Source: Bettongia penicillata ogilbyi (lineage: Eukaryota > Chordata > Mammalia > Diprotodontia > Potoroidae). From it: a DNA stretch of 64,000 nucleotides. A program made the position numbers and the translations under genes. Under the pieces are notes generated by a model. That model saw nothing but the letters and a program-made list of their open reading frames with translations, was not told the DNA's origin and made no database searches. This document shows, piece by piece, positions 1-11,090 of this stretch (the stretch's first letter is position 1; each line of letters starts with the position of its first letter). The stretch covers positions 1,897,574 to 1,961,573 of the forward strand of contig JAJHZJ010000577.1 of the NCBI GenBank assembly GCA_023548195.1. The letters run 5' to 3'.

Positions 1-1891
1 AAATAACTTACATTACGGTAAGTTGTTTTAAAATTTATTCTAAACACCAACCAGCAGTTCTATAGCTTCAATGACCTCAAGAATTAATTTACAGAGCAAA
101 GGTTCTTATCCTTTCTTGTGTATCCTCATGACAGTGTTTTTAAATTCATGATATAAAATATATAAGGTATTGAAATGTACCTATTAAATAAATCACTCCT
201 GTAAAGGATTAGTCCTTTTCTGCACCCCATTCCTCCTCATAATGATTAGGAACTCCATATCCTAAACTAATTTCCTCTCAGTTTTTCTATCTTCCTCCAA
301 TTCCATTCAAGAAGTATTAAATATTGACATACCACTACCTGCCAATTATTGTTCTAGTTGCTGAGGATACTAGGACAAAAATAGTCCTTCTGCCTTTAAA
401 ACCAGTCTACTGTTTAAAAAGTATATTTTAGACTATAATTTTAAGGTTAATATTCTAACAAAACTACTGATGGGATACTTTACAGAGTTAAATAAAATAA
501 TAAGAAAGTTCATTCAGAAGATTAAAAGATGTGGAATATCATTGGAAATAGTGAAGACAGGAAGGGAGGAGGGGGTAATTGCACTTCTGGACCACTATAT
601 TATAAGGAAGCAGTCATCAAATCATCTTAATCTTAATAGTTATTAAAAAAAAGTATGTCAATGGAACAGGCTAGGCAAAGGAGAATCAGAAAGAACTGAA
701 TTTGAAAACTCAATGCTGGGTAAACCCTAAAATGTAAATTATCTAGAAAAAACTACCTACTTGATAAAGTGCTGGGAATATGCATTTACACATTTATTTT
801 TGCATGTGTTTATGTATGTATACACACATGTGTATATACATATGGACACATATAGCATATATGTATTTATATATTATTAAATAAGCTGTATATCTATATA
901 ACAACACATATGCATACACACATATACTCACACACACACATATATATATATATATATGTATTTGTATAACTCAGAATTATATGTGCAAATACATGTTCCC
1001 AGAACTTTATCAAATAAGGGGCTTATGTTCTTTCCATTTCCTCCTCCTCACTTTCCCTCATTTATTAGGCATTTTCTGTATGTAGAACACTGTGCTGGAC
1101 TCTTAGGGGGATATAAAACACCTCATGAAGTTTATGATGTAGTAAGGAGATGAAAAAGACACAGGTACATATGATTATCATATACAATATTATGTAATAG
1201 GGTATTAGAGATTTCTGAACCTTTATGTGTGCTTAGAAAGGGAGATTCATTTCTGAAAGGAAGGAACAAGAAAAGATTCATAGATAAAATAATGTCTGAG
1301 TTGCAATGTCTTAAGTAATTTAAGAGTTGAATGAAAATTTGATAAGTGAAGAAGGAGATGGTAGATTTTGAGATAAAGGGATCAAGTATGACCAAAAACT
1401 CAAAGGCAGGAAAGTGAAGAGAATCTTTAACAGGAATTATGAGTCCAAGTTTTCTGGAGCATTAAATAGAAGGATAGAAAACACAGTAGGAAAGGCAGGG
1501 TCACCAGAGGCAAAACTAAGGCAGTTTTTTTAATTTTTTAATCTTCTCTTAACCAGGAGTAAACACTACAGATTGTACCTGAGGCAAGTGTCAATAAAGA
1601 TGTTATCCTTTGTGTGTATGGGGAGGTGGGGTGGGTGGTGGGGTGGGAGAAAAAGTAGATAGCATCCCTTGGTGTGGAACAGAAACCCCTGGGTCATAAA
1701 GTCATTCCTGACAGGGATGGGGGAAAAGAAAGCATGTCAACTAATACCTTTCTACTTCTACTAATTATTCTCATATTTCTCCTTTACTTTTTAGGTCAGT
1801 AAATGTGCTTCAATTTCGAAGTCTAAAAGCCTCAGGAATATCCTCCCATTCATCTTTTCCAGCTGATGCTGTTCGGTGTTGCTGGAAGCCC
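1..1891. other. Unassigned AT-rich DNA with a microsatellite
   Basis: No gene was recognised. A mixed (CA)n(TA)n tract occupies about 917-960. A G-rich strip lies at 1611-1650. Confidence 0.6.
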
Positions 1892-2092
1892 TGATGATGT
1901 GGTTTGTGTTTGTTGGGACCCTGAAATATAAGGACATGCCTGGAAAGAATTCAAACACCTAAGCCTTCTTTTAGTTAAAGTAGTGGGGTTTATTGTAACA
2001 CCAATAGAAACAAGCTAGATTCTTAGTGAATTTGTGCCTTGAAGGGGCTGAAATTGATATTTATATACATATATATATATATGTATATGTGT

Positions 2093-2131
<39 letters not shown>

Positions 2132-2380
2132 CACACATACGTATAAAGACTGTGAGAAGATTTGGATGGCATTAACAAGTGGTAAGTAACCTGTGGTGAC
2201 CCAGGTTCCGTTGTGAAAAGAGTTGAGTGGTCTAGGATGGGTTGAAAGCCATAGTGAAAGGACTATTGAGTATCTAGGTGGGCTGGGATGGGACAGATAG
2301 ATGCCTTAGACAAGAAATCAGTGATCTGGGCTGCTGAAATGTGTCGAAAAATTCAGGATCCAGGTCCCATCACTCTGTCA
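1892..2380 (-). repeat. 3' LTR of the gag-only ERV
   Basis: It matches the 5' LTR over GAATTCAAACAC, GGTTTATTGT and CCAATAGAAACA blocks. A (TA)n/(TG)n microsatellite has expanded inside it at about 2058-2150. TTTATT at 1989-1994 gives AATAAA on the element strand. Confidence 0.78.
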
Positions 2381-2973
2381 TTCCCCCTCAAACAAATGAG
2401 ACTCCAAATCTTTTAGGGGGAAGGGTGAAAGTCTTAGCTTCTGAAACTGCTTCCTACTGGTAAGGCTATAGGGCTATCACTGCATCACTGGATTCTATTC
2501 AAGGGGTCAAACTTCAGAACCTGACTGATGCCAAGCCCAGTGGGTTTGACTTGGTGAGAGGTTGGTATGTAGCCTGAGCAGTCATGTGGAAACTGATGTC
2601 CTGGAGCCTGGAGGAGACAAGTCTGGCAAAGAAGTTAAGCAAACAAAGGTCAAATAGGGTTAAAAAGAATATGATTAGGAGGGAAATAAGTATGGGGGCT
2701 AGTAGAGAAAGGAGCCAGGATTTCCATGAAGTAGATGTCCATGACTCAATGGGTAGAGGAGTGAGTAGGACCAGAGTAATGGGTTAATATGCAGAATGTA
2801 GCTTCTGTATCTATAAGAAAGAGGGTAATTTTACCTTTGGTCTTGATTTTTACCCAGGGTTCAGCCAAAGAGATGGAGAAAGTGGGAGCACAGCTGAGTC
2901 CCAGACTTTCCCATTATTCCAAGTCTTGAGAATACTGGAGAGAGGGTACTGAGAAGTGGCTCCACCACCTTTC

Positions 2974-4372
2974 CTATTTCAGGGACAATCCTTCTCCACT
3001 CTCCCTCCTGGTTACATCCTGGGGGCTTCCTCTTTGGGGGGGGCACTCACTGGACCAGTGGCCCTCCTTGTGGCATTGAAAGCAAGCTTTCCTTTGCCTG
3101 AGCTGCCAGGAGCATCGTTGGGTCTTTTCCCAATCATAACAGTGGCCAAGAATTGAGCCTGTTCTATTCTTAGCCCTATCTCTGCATTCTTTCTCCTCTG
3201 ATTTACATAGGTCTCTGTTGTTAATGACTCCAAAGGCTGTCTTCATTAATTGGGACTGAGGCACTTGAAGTCCCATTACCAATTTCTGCAATTTCCTCTG
3301 AATACCTGGAGCAGATTGACTAATAAAGTACATGCCAAGGATGGCTGCCCTCTCTGTAAAGTCAGGGTCTAAACTGGTGTACTTCCTAATAGCTTCCAAC
3401 CAGTCAGCTCCAGAAAAGGGAAGGGTTTTCATCCACTCCCTAAGTGATCTCCTTAATTTTCTCATAATTTATTTGCTTGCAAAATCCATTTTTCAGGCCT
3501 TCTAAAAAGCAAATCACCATATGATTTCTCTTTCTCCTATCCTCGTTCTCTTGCTAATTCCATCCCAGGTCAGTAGTGAAAATAGCAGCCATTCCCACAT
3601 GGTATCTGGTGGCCTTGGAGTTAGCCAAAGTGTCCCCAACCTTCTGGACCTGTTACCAGACACTCTTCTTATCTTGAGTGGTACACATGGGTGGAGAAGA
3701 GGATATGAATGCCTCCCCAGGAAAGCTCAAATTGAAGAGAGACATCCCAAAAGCCCTCAGTAAACTTGGTGGGATTTTCAGCGTACCAACCCAGTTTTTC
3801 TTTAACCTGAGTGAAGTCAGATATAGAGAATCGAGTATGCCCTCTAATCATCCCACTGGGTGAGGCAGTTGTTTCCCTTAGAGGAAAAAGCCCTGAAGGT
3901 ATGGTGGAACTGGGGGCTTGAGAGGAGAGGGTCTAAAAGATGAGGAGTTAGATTTCAATGCTAGGCCAGATGATTTTGTAGACAGGGGGAAGGATCCTCA
4001 TACCAGGAAGTCATGAACTTTCTGGTAGGAGTCAGCTAGCACCAGAAGACAGGGAGGGAGGTGAGGGGGAAAAGGAGCAGGAAGGGCCAGAGAAGGAAGA
4101 TCAGGGGGTGTGGTGGAAACTACAGGGGGAGGGACCAGTAGAGGAGGGTAGAGGAAGAAGGTGCGAAACATGAAGGTGGGGGCCAGAGAAGGAAGGAAGG
4201 GAAATAAGGAGGGAGAGATGAGAGGAGAAGGGAAGAGAGGGAAAAGAAGGGAAGGAATCCACAAGAGGATAGGGATTTGGGGGAAGGAATGTGGGAAGCA
4301 GTAGAAGGCGTAGGGAGAGCAGGAAGGAATGGGAAAGGGAGTGGGGGAGAAGGAGGACAAGGGGGCAGCATA
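2974..4372 (-). pseudogene. ERV gag relic (proline-rich region, capsid, zinc knuckle)
   Basis: From high to low coordinate, the minus strand shows a low-complexity Pro/Ser-rich stretch (about 4370-4000), capsid-like sequence (about 3850-3670), further capsid sequence (3465 downward) and a CX2CX4HX4C zinc knuckle (about 3084-3043). The order and the proline-rich segment resemble gammaretroviral Gag. The longest intact run is 163 codons, and the parts lie in different frames, so no full Gag could be made. Matrix coding may extend into 4400-5000 but I could not establish it. Confidence 0.75.
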
Positions 4373-5111
4373 GATGATCTAGGGGCCCAAACCCTGGGTG
4401 GGAGTCACGAGAAAGTTATCACCTATGATATCGAGTTGCTTCCTATTCCCTTTTTATGGGGTGACTAGCTATGAGCATCTTACTATTTTTCTGTAGAATG
4501 GAATCTTGTGAGAGGACCATGAAAGCCTGTATGAAGGGTATTTCCATCCGTTTCCCTTCTCATCAGCAGCATAAATCTAGTTGTAAGAGAGTGTTGTATT
4601 GCAAAGACCCCAAAATGGGCAATGTTTCTTGGTCCTCCAGGTGGTACTGAGGCCAAACTATGTTGAAAAAGAATATCAGCTGTTTCTTTTTGAGGTCTCA
4701 AGAGAAATCAAATTTTTTTTCCCAATTCTTTAAAAGACAACCTATGGTCAGATTTTTGGGAATTGAAAAAGATTGGCCCATTTTTGCCTATAAGCCTCAG
4801 GAAATCAAAAAGCACCTGCAGTTTTCCCAATTCCCTAGCATCCTAGGGAATCAAGAGAATTGGGCATATATTTCCGGATGGGGCATTCCCTATACAGTGG
4901 AAGGAGTGTTCAGGTATGAGAGAGCCTTGTAACTGAACCAAACAGATCCAAATAGAGCTGAAAAAAGGACTCCCATGCCTTCCTAGGTACTCAGAGAGCT
5001 ACTTCAGCTACAAAGAGAGAAAGGGATATATATACAAAGGAGACTTACCTATCTTCTAGTCTTGACTGTAGAAGGGCTTGAGAGGCTCAAGAAATTTCCC
5101 ATATAGGTCAC

Positions 5112-5574
5112 TGATGGGGTTTGGGGTTGCTAGAAACCCTGAAATGTAAGGGTAAAGTGAGTCTTCTTAGGAAGAATTCAAACACTCAAGCCTTCTTTCA
5201 AAGTAGTACGGTTTATTGTGAAACCAATAGAAACAGGCTAGCTTCCCAGTGAATCTACATCTTAATTGGGGTTGATTGGAGAGGAAGGGCCAGAGAAGGA
5301 AGATCAGGGGGGTGTGGTGGAAGAGATTGATACTTACATACAAAAAAAGACTGAGAAGATGTGGATGTGATTAAAGAGTGGTAAATATCCTGGGGTGGCC
5401 CAGGTGCCACAGTGAAAGAAGTGAAGTGGTTTGGGGTGAATCTGAGAGCCACAATGAAAGAACTATTAAATGTCTAGGTGGTTGGGTTGTACCATTGCCT
5501 CAGGTAAGACACCAGCGATCTGGGTTGCTGAAATGTTTGGGAAAATTCACGGTCCAGTTCCCATCACCTGATCA
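5112..5574 (-). repeat. 5' LTR of the gag-only ERV
   Basis: It is the partner of the LTR at 1892-2380. It carries an extra stretch of about 41 bp at 5282-5322 that is absent from the 3' LTR and nearly identical to 4079-4118 in the gag region. Confidence 0.78.
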
Positions 5575-6239
5575 CAGATGACAACAAAATCTGTGAAAAC
5601 ATATGAACTTGGAACTATGGAAGCTCTGGTTGCAGACTGTCTGGTGGCATGGCATCGCATTAAAACCTTCATGGAATAGCAATTCTATTTTCTTATTGTT
5701 TTCTCTGTTCCCACATTCTTCAGCCTATGAGAACTGAGTGAAAGAACCCTATGACTAAGCAAGTAAGTGCACCTGTCCAAAGGTTCATCGTGGAAATGTC
5801 ACAATTTAAATCTAAGCCAGAAAAATCAGGGGACATTGTAATATAATTTCTCTTCCTGAAGTGCTTACATAACTCTTTATAATAATGTTGAAATGCTACT
5901 ATACTTTTTACCTTGAGGGAAGTTCTACTTGTCTCAGTTAATATTTCATCTCAGGCTTTCATAGGGAGTCCAGGATGCACAAAAGGTTAAGAATCCCTCA
6001 TCTAAAGCTTTTGCAATTGTTAACTATTCCCATCCTCTGAATACTCTGTCTTTCCTTCTCTTCAGACAAAGCGCATTCTCCTGGTTTTTCTATGTCTTTA
6101 GCTACATTCTTTTAATGAATTTTCATCTTTTCAATGACATCTTATGAGAGCTTCCCAAGGGAACATCCAATTGATTCTCTTTTCTCTACTTTTCTGCTTG
6201 TGTATTGCCAAGGCAATATTCACAGCATTGAAGGTGACT
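5575..6239. other. Unassigned DNA between two ERVs
   Basis: No reading frame or repeat family was recognised in this stretch. Confidence 0.5.
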
Positions 6240-6894
6240 ATAAATATGCTGGTGGAGTTCTGAATCACCAAGTATAACAAACTCTCCTTTTATAAGGCAG
6301 AAGAAAAAACATTTATTCAGACATCAGGAAGCCGAATCCCAACACTATAAAGCCAAATCCACCATAGTAACCAAGAAGTCAATACACATTAGCACTGCAG
6401 AGGAAAAAGTCATTTCAAAATCTTCTCTCTGGCCCCTCTCCCTCTCCCTCAAGGGACATCCCACAAACAAGCAAACACTCAGAAGTCTAGCTGTCTCTTT
6501 GACTGTGTCTACTCCTCCCTCCTGCACTCTAATTGCTCTCACCAACTTCAAGTTCTGCTCCACCCTTCCTGTTCCACCTATTCAGCAAGTTCCTCCCACC
6601 ACATGTGACTTAGAGTTCCATGTGATTTAAGTAGGTCACATGGGTCTTTTATTGAATGGAAAAGAACTTCCCTTTAAATTAACATTACATTCAGCCCCAA
6701 GATCTTTCATATTCATTGCATAGGTGGGAAGACTGGTATCAATAGAACTATAACAGGGATAACAAAAAATAAGCATAAAACAATATCTTAGGCAACTGGT
6801 ATCAAAAGAACTTTACAACAAAAAGAAAAGGGATCACACAAAATAGCACATAACATGATATCTTAGGGTGGGCTTGAGCACAAGTATCCTATCA
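6240..6894 (-). repeat. LTR of an ERVL-type element
   Basis: The block lies just beyond a polypurine tract (minus strand of 6895-6903) and has AATAAA on its own strand at about 6311-6316, with a TATAAAA-like box at about 6290. The upper boundary (TGAT start at 6894) is supported by the tract; the lower boundary near 6240 is approximate. Confidence 0.6.
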
Positions 6895-8207
6895 TTCCCC
6901 CTTCAAACAAATGGGGTCTAATATCTTTGGTTAAGGGATAAAGATCTCTTCTTCTATAGCTACTTCCTGCTGTAGAGTTTTCCCTGCCCTAAGGGGTCCC
7001 ATTTGTTAGATCACTTCTTTAGCTGGCATCTGGAGCTTGGCTGACACCAGGTCCAGGAGTGACAAAACGTAATTGTGGACAGGGAACAACATCTGGCTTA
7101 AGTGTTGGAGCATTTGCAATAGCCAGAAGTATGATAAGTAGGGTCAGCTGTGCTTCTGGAGCTCATGAAACCACTATCATAGCCTTATTCATGGTAGAAT
7201 ACAAGAGTTAAGGGTACAATTTGGTAATCTCTTGAGTAAACAACAGTTATAGTATTATCTTTCCTATGTGCTAAAATTTTGCACCCTTTGGAACCATCTG
7301 GCTTCCATTTTAATCACACTTTAGCTCCCAATTTAATTTTGTCAGTAGAACCTAACACTTCAGTTTCTCTCCTAGTTATTTTGGAGAGAGGGTCAGTTTT
7401 CACAAGGGTATTGTTTCACAAGGAATAATAATCACTTGAACTATTCTGTCATTTTTACAAAATTATATGGGTTCTTTAGCTAAATTTTGGAATATCACAA
7501 TAATTTCTCCTTGATAGTTAGAATGCATCACTCCAGCCAATACAAGAATTCCTGGAGCTCCTAATCTTGATAATAGCTGTCCAAAATGATTTTTAGGAAT
7601 TCCCATACATATTCCAGTAGAGTTTTCTTATTTATTTTTTATCCAATAAAAGTTCTCTAAACAATGTCAATCATATCTCGCCAAACCAGGTATCCCTGAA
7701 TATGATGCTGGGACATCTGACCTCACAGTCCAATACTCAATAATAGGGATTTTATGTGTTTGTTTTTTAATTTGCTGATTTGGGAATCATCATTCTGACT
7801 AGAAATGTACTTCCTCCCAATAGTCTATTATTCAAATTGCATGAAGCAGTGAAAAAACTATCTTTCTGATGTTGATAAAAATTGTTAGAATTTAATTTCC
7901 TTAACTGTTCTTTCAATAATCCATTCATTCTTTCAATTAATCCAAGTCCTTGTTTATAATATGGAATATGATATATCCATTCTACACTGTTTAATACACA
8001 ATATCTCTTCATTTCATCACTTTTGAAATGTGACTCATTATCACTTTGAATCTACATTGGGGTTCCATATGTATGGACTAATGATATGTAGAGTTTTTCC
8101 ATGTAGAAGAGAAAATTAATTTGTAAAGTGACTATCTATCTATGATATCTGGGAATAGGAACTGGATTTCTAGACCATGGCTTACAATAAAGGGATGATG
8201 GGTTTCT
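6895..8207 (-). pseudogene. ERVL-type pol relic: integrase end followed by dUTPase
   Basis: On the minus strand, 8012-7767 keeps an open stretch with an integrase-type G-L-I-E-R-M-N-G-L-L-K-E-Q-L motif (end of the catalytic core). Further on, at about 7640-7360, the sequence reads as a dUTPase, with G-V-M-H-S-N-Y-Q-G-E-I and N-D-R-I-V-Q-V-I-I, broken by stops. Integrase followed by dUTPase with no env before the polypurine tract is the arrangement of class III ERVL elements. The upstream part of pol is missing. The copy cannot make a functional protein. Confidence 0.7.
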
Positions 8208-8345
8208 GACCAATCAATAAATCAACCAACATTTATTAGACACAATGTGTGGCTTACATTGTACTAGGGAATGAGGATAAAAACAAAGGCGAAATCAATT
8301 TCTTCTCTCTAGGAGCTGTCATTCTAATGAATGTGAATGAAATAA
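8208..8345 (+). repeat. Dispersed AACATTTATTA-type mammalian repeat
   Basis: It starts CCAACATTTATTAGACAC and continues with GGAATGAGGATAAAAACAAAGG and GGAGCTGTCATTCTAATG. Related copies lie at 42865, 57675, 57778 and 62145. Confidence 0.55.
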
Positions 8346-8559
8346 AATATTAATGAAGCATAAATTACCATGCACAAGCAAGATTCATTCAATATAAATT
8401 GAAAGTAATCTTGGAGGGAAGATATTAACAGTAAGAGAGATAATGAACTGTTTCTTGAAAGGGTGGGATTTTCGGTAGGACCTAGAAGAAGCCAGGGAAG
8501 TGAAATGATGGAGATGAGGAGGAGGAGAACTCTAGGTCAGTGAAAATATATAGATCCTC

Positions 8560-10830
8560 CAGGGATAATAGAAATACCTCTAATTTTGGCTATTTACTCC
8601 TTTCTTCAATTTTCTCTCCTGTCAACTTCTGGATGTCTCACCTACTTTATGGCAACATTCCTATGCAATTCTTCTAGGATTATGTCCTTATCGCTAATCA
8701 ATGTGGCTCCATTAGTACTGACTAGTTGAGATGCACTATAGGTCTTTGGCCCATAAATAGCCTTCAAGGCATCATAAAAGCACTTTGGATTGTTACTATC
8801 AGCATAAAACTGAATTTCATCTGCCTTTTTACTGAGTCAAGAATCCTTCACCTCTCTAAACTTTGCTTGTACTTTACTTTTGTTGGAATTAAATGTTGAC
8901 TTCTTAGAGATGGATGAACTATCCTGGTAGCTATGGATTTCTCATTTTTCATTTTTGCAGTTTCTGAATTTCCCCATCATTTTCATCAAACCATTCTTGA
9001 TGTTTGCAAGTGTTCTGACCCAGATGAGCAAATGCAGTACTATACGCTGAATCTCATTTTCTGCTCCTCTGTGGTCAACTGTATATTCACTGAACTTTCC
9101 CTCCAAATTAGCAACAAAGTCTTTCCTCTCAAAGGAGATCTCTAATCTGTTGACATCAATTCTCCTGGTAATCATTTTGCCTTGGGGATGCTGCTTTTGT
9201 TGAATACAAATATCTAACTTGGAAAGGATAAGTTTAAATCAGACCAGCACTTTGTGCCATACATTGCCTTTACTCTCACATCCTGCCTGTCTCTTCTCCA
9301 CACAATGACATAGTCAATTAAATGCCAGTGTTTCTTGTGAGGGCACATCCACAAAGTTTTATTGCAGGTAAGTGGAAAACAGTGTTGGTGATGAGGTCAC
9401 GAGATGCACAGGTCTTCAGTAGTAAGTGACTATTGCTGTTCCTGTTTCCTACTCCATTCTCCCTAGGACTTTCTGCCAGGTCTGGTAGTCTGAGCCTACT
9501 CTAACATTAAAGTCACTCAGAATTGTAAGCTTGCTCTCTTTTGGCACATCAGTGATAAGGGTCTCCAGTTCTTCATAAAATTTTTCTTTGACCTCATCAG
9601 GGTTCAACATGGTGGAAGCATAGGCACTGATGATGGTAGCATGACATTTTCCTGCAAGTGCTATCGTATTGTCACGAGCCTGTTGTTTACTCTTTTTGGT
9701 AGGCATACAAGCTTGTTGATTACATTAGTTTTGATTTCAAAACTTACACTAGCTTCATAGTGTTCCCCTTATCTTTGGCTATTCCATAAAAAGGTATATT
9801 CAGCTTCAACTTCAGTAAGCTGGCCTTCCTTTGGTAGCCATGTTTCACTCAGAGTTGCTATTTGGATGTGATACCTGCAGAGTTCTCTTGCAATAAGAGC
9901 TGTTCATTTTTCAGGTCTATTGGATTTTGTGTTGTCTATAAGTCTGCACACATTCCATGTGCCAATGATAAATGGAATTGGCTTGGCAGATATATTTGTA
10001 CTTTTTTGCATATGTTTTGGCCACAGAATGGGATCCTTGCCTGCTGTGGCAATCAGGCCAAGGCTGGGTAAGCAGATGATTTTTAGGGTACATTTTTCTA
10101 GCCCCTTCCTCACTCTAGAAGGTGAGCAGTGAAATCCTTAAACACCTGCTTGCTTACCCAGGGGGCTGCCAAATCCCACTGTTTCTTCCAGTGAGAAGAG
10201 AACCTGATGGTCTGGGCCACCTATGTGCAGGATTGTGACTACAGCTCCCAATATATATGCACTTGCTTCTTTGTCACTTGTCTGTCACCACAGGATTTTG
10301 AGACAGGTAAAATGGTATAGATGATATCTTTTGATTTGTTCACAGATTGGATTTAATTGAGATAGATTTGCATGAAGTCATCAGCCTCACTGTCTCCTCC
10401 AGAGTCTTCACAGTTCAGTGGCAGGAGAGAAAAAAGATGGCTGGTGATGGTACATGATGTAGTGGATGACTTTGGTATCTTTGATGTCTAACCAAGCTCT
10501 AAGAGCACTTGCTTCAGATGCCTTCATGGCCATTGGAACGAATTGTTCTCATCAACTCATCCCTCAGGGGAAATCTTCATATGTTTGGGGTAGACACCCT
10601 TTTAACTCATCAATGGGTTTTAAACCCCTCTTTTACCCTCAGCCTGGTTTAGAACACCTGCCAAAATGTTTTACTGGGATGTGGTTACTGCATATGCTAC
10701 AGCTTCTTGGAGCCACAGGTGAGAGTTCGGCAGAACAGGTGGACACAAAAGGTAGAAAGTAGCCCTGAAAAGGGCTTGGCAGCCCTCACACCAGAGATAC
10801 TAGTCTTGCCTGAATACACCATACTCCCCC
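8560..10830 (-). mobile_element. RTE-clade LINE, 5' part (endonuclease and linker)
   Basis: The minus strand encodes an APE-type endonuclease: F-I-I-G-T-W-N-V near 9960, A-T-I-I-S-A-Y-A with S-D-F-N-V-R-V-G near 9515, then the linker to the reverse transcriptase (9175-8942). Frameshifts and stops separate the parts. The reverse transcriptase end is absent, so the copy is truncated at about 8560. A second copy (48545-54965) matches it from its 5' end (54965 and 10830) onward. Confidence 0.8.
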
Positions 10831-10874
10831 AAAAGTAAGGTACTAAGATTAAGAAGAACAGGAAAAAGTTTCAT

Positions 10875-11090
10875 TTAAAAAAATTAATAGTATTTTATTT
10901 TTTTCCAATTACATGTAAAGAAAGTTTTCAGTATTCAATTTTAAAAGATTCTGAGTTCCAAATTTTTTTCTCTCTCCCTCCTCTCCCCCTTCCCAAAGAT
11001 GATAAGCAGTCTGATATAGATCATACATGTACAATCATAGAGTCATGTTGTGAAAGAAGAATCAGTACAAAAAGAAAAAATGATGAGAAT
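10875..11090 (-). repeat. L1 3' UTR fragment (antisense)
   Basis: An AT-rich strip followed by a C/T-rich block (ttctctctccctcctctccccctt) and a conserved tail matches the start of the L1 fragments at 15560 and 20310, so it is read as an L1 3' end on the minus strand. Confidence 0.6.

Larger units (their letters stand above)
1892..5574 (-). mobile_element. Endogenous retrovirus, gag-only, with two LTRs
   Basis: Two related LTR-like blocks (1892-2380 and 5112-5574) flank about 2.7 kb of internal sequence on the minus strand. A polypurine tract (minus strand of 2381-2390, GAGGGGGAA) directly precedes the 3' LTR. Only gag-like coding sequence is recognisable, and nothing resembling pol or env, so this is a non-autonomous or internally deleted provirus. 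The LTRs differ at many positions and by microsatellite growth, which points to an old insertion. No clear target duplication or primer-binding site was found. Confidence 0.8.

Noticed and set aside
2974..3465. 163-codon gag frame as a domesticated host gene
   Set aside because: It lies inside an LTR-flanked element with broken neighbouring domains. Nothing in the sequence indicates selection or its own promoter.
3998..4371. Long proline-rich open frames on the minus strand
   Set aside because: Low-complexity polypyrimidine sequence lying in the ERV gag region; not an independent gene.
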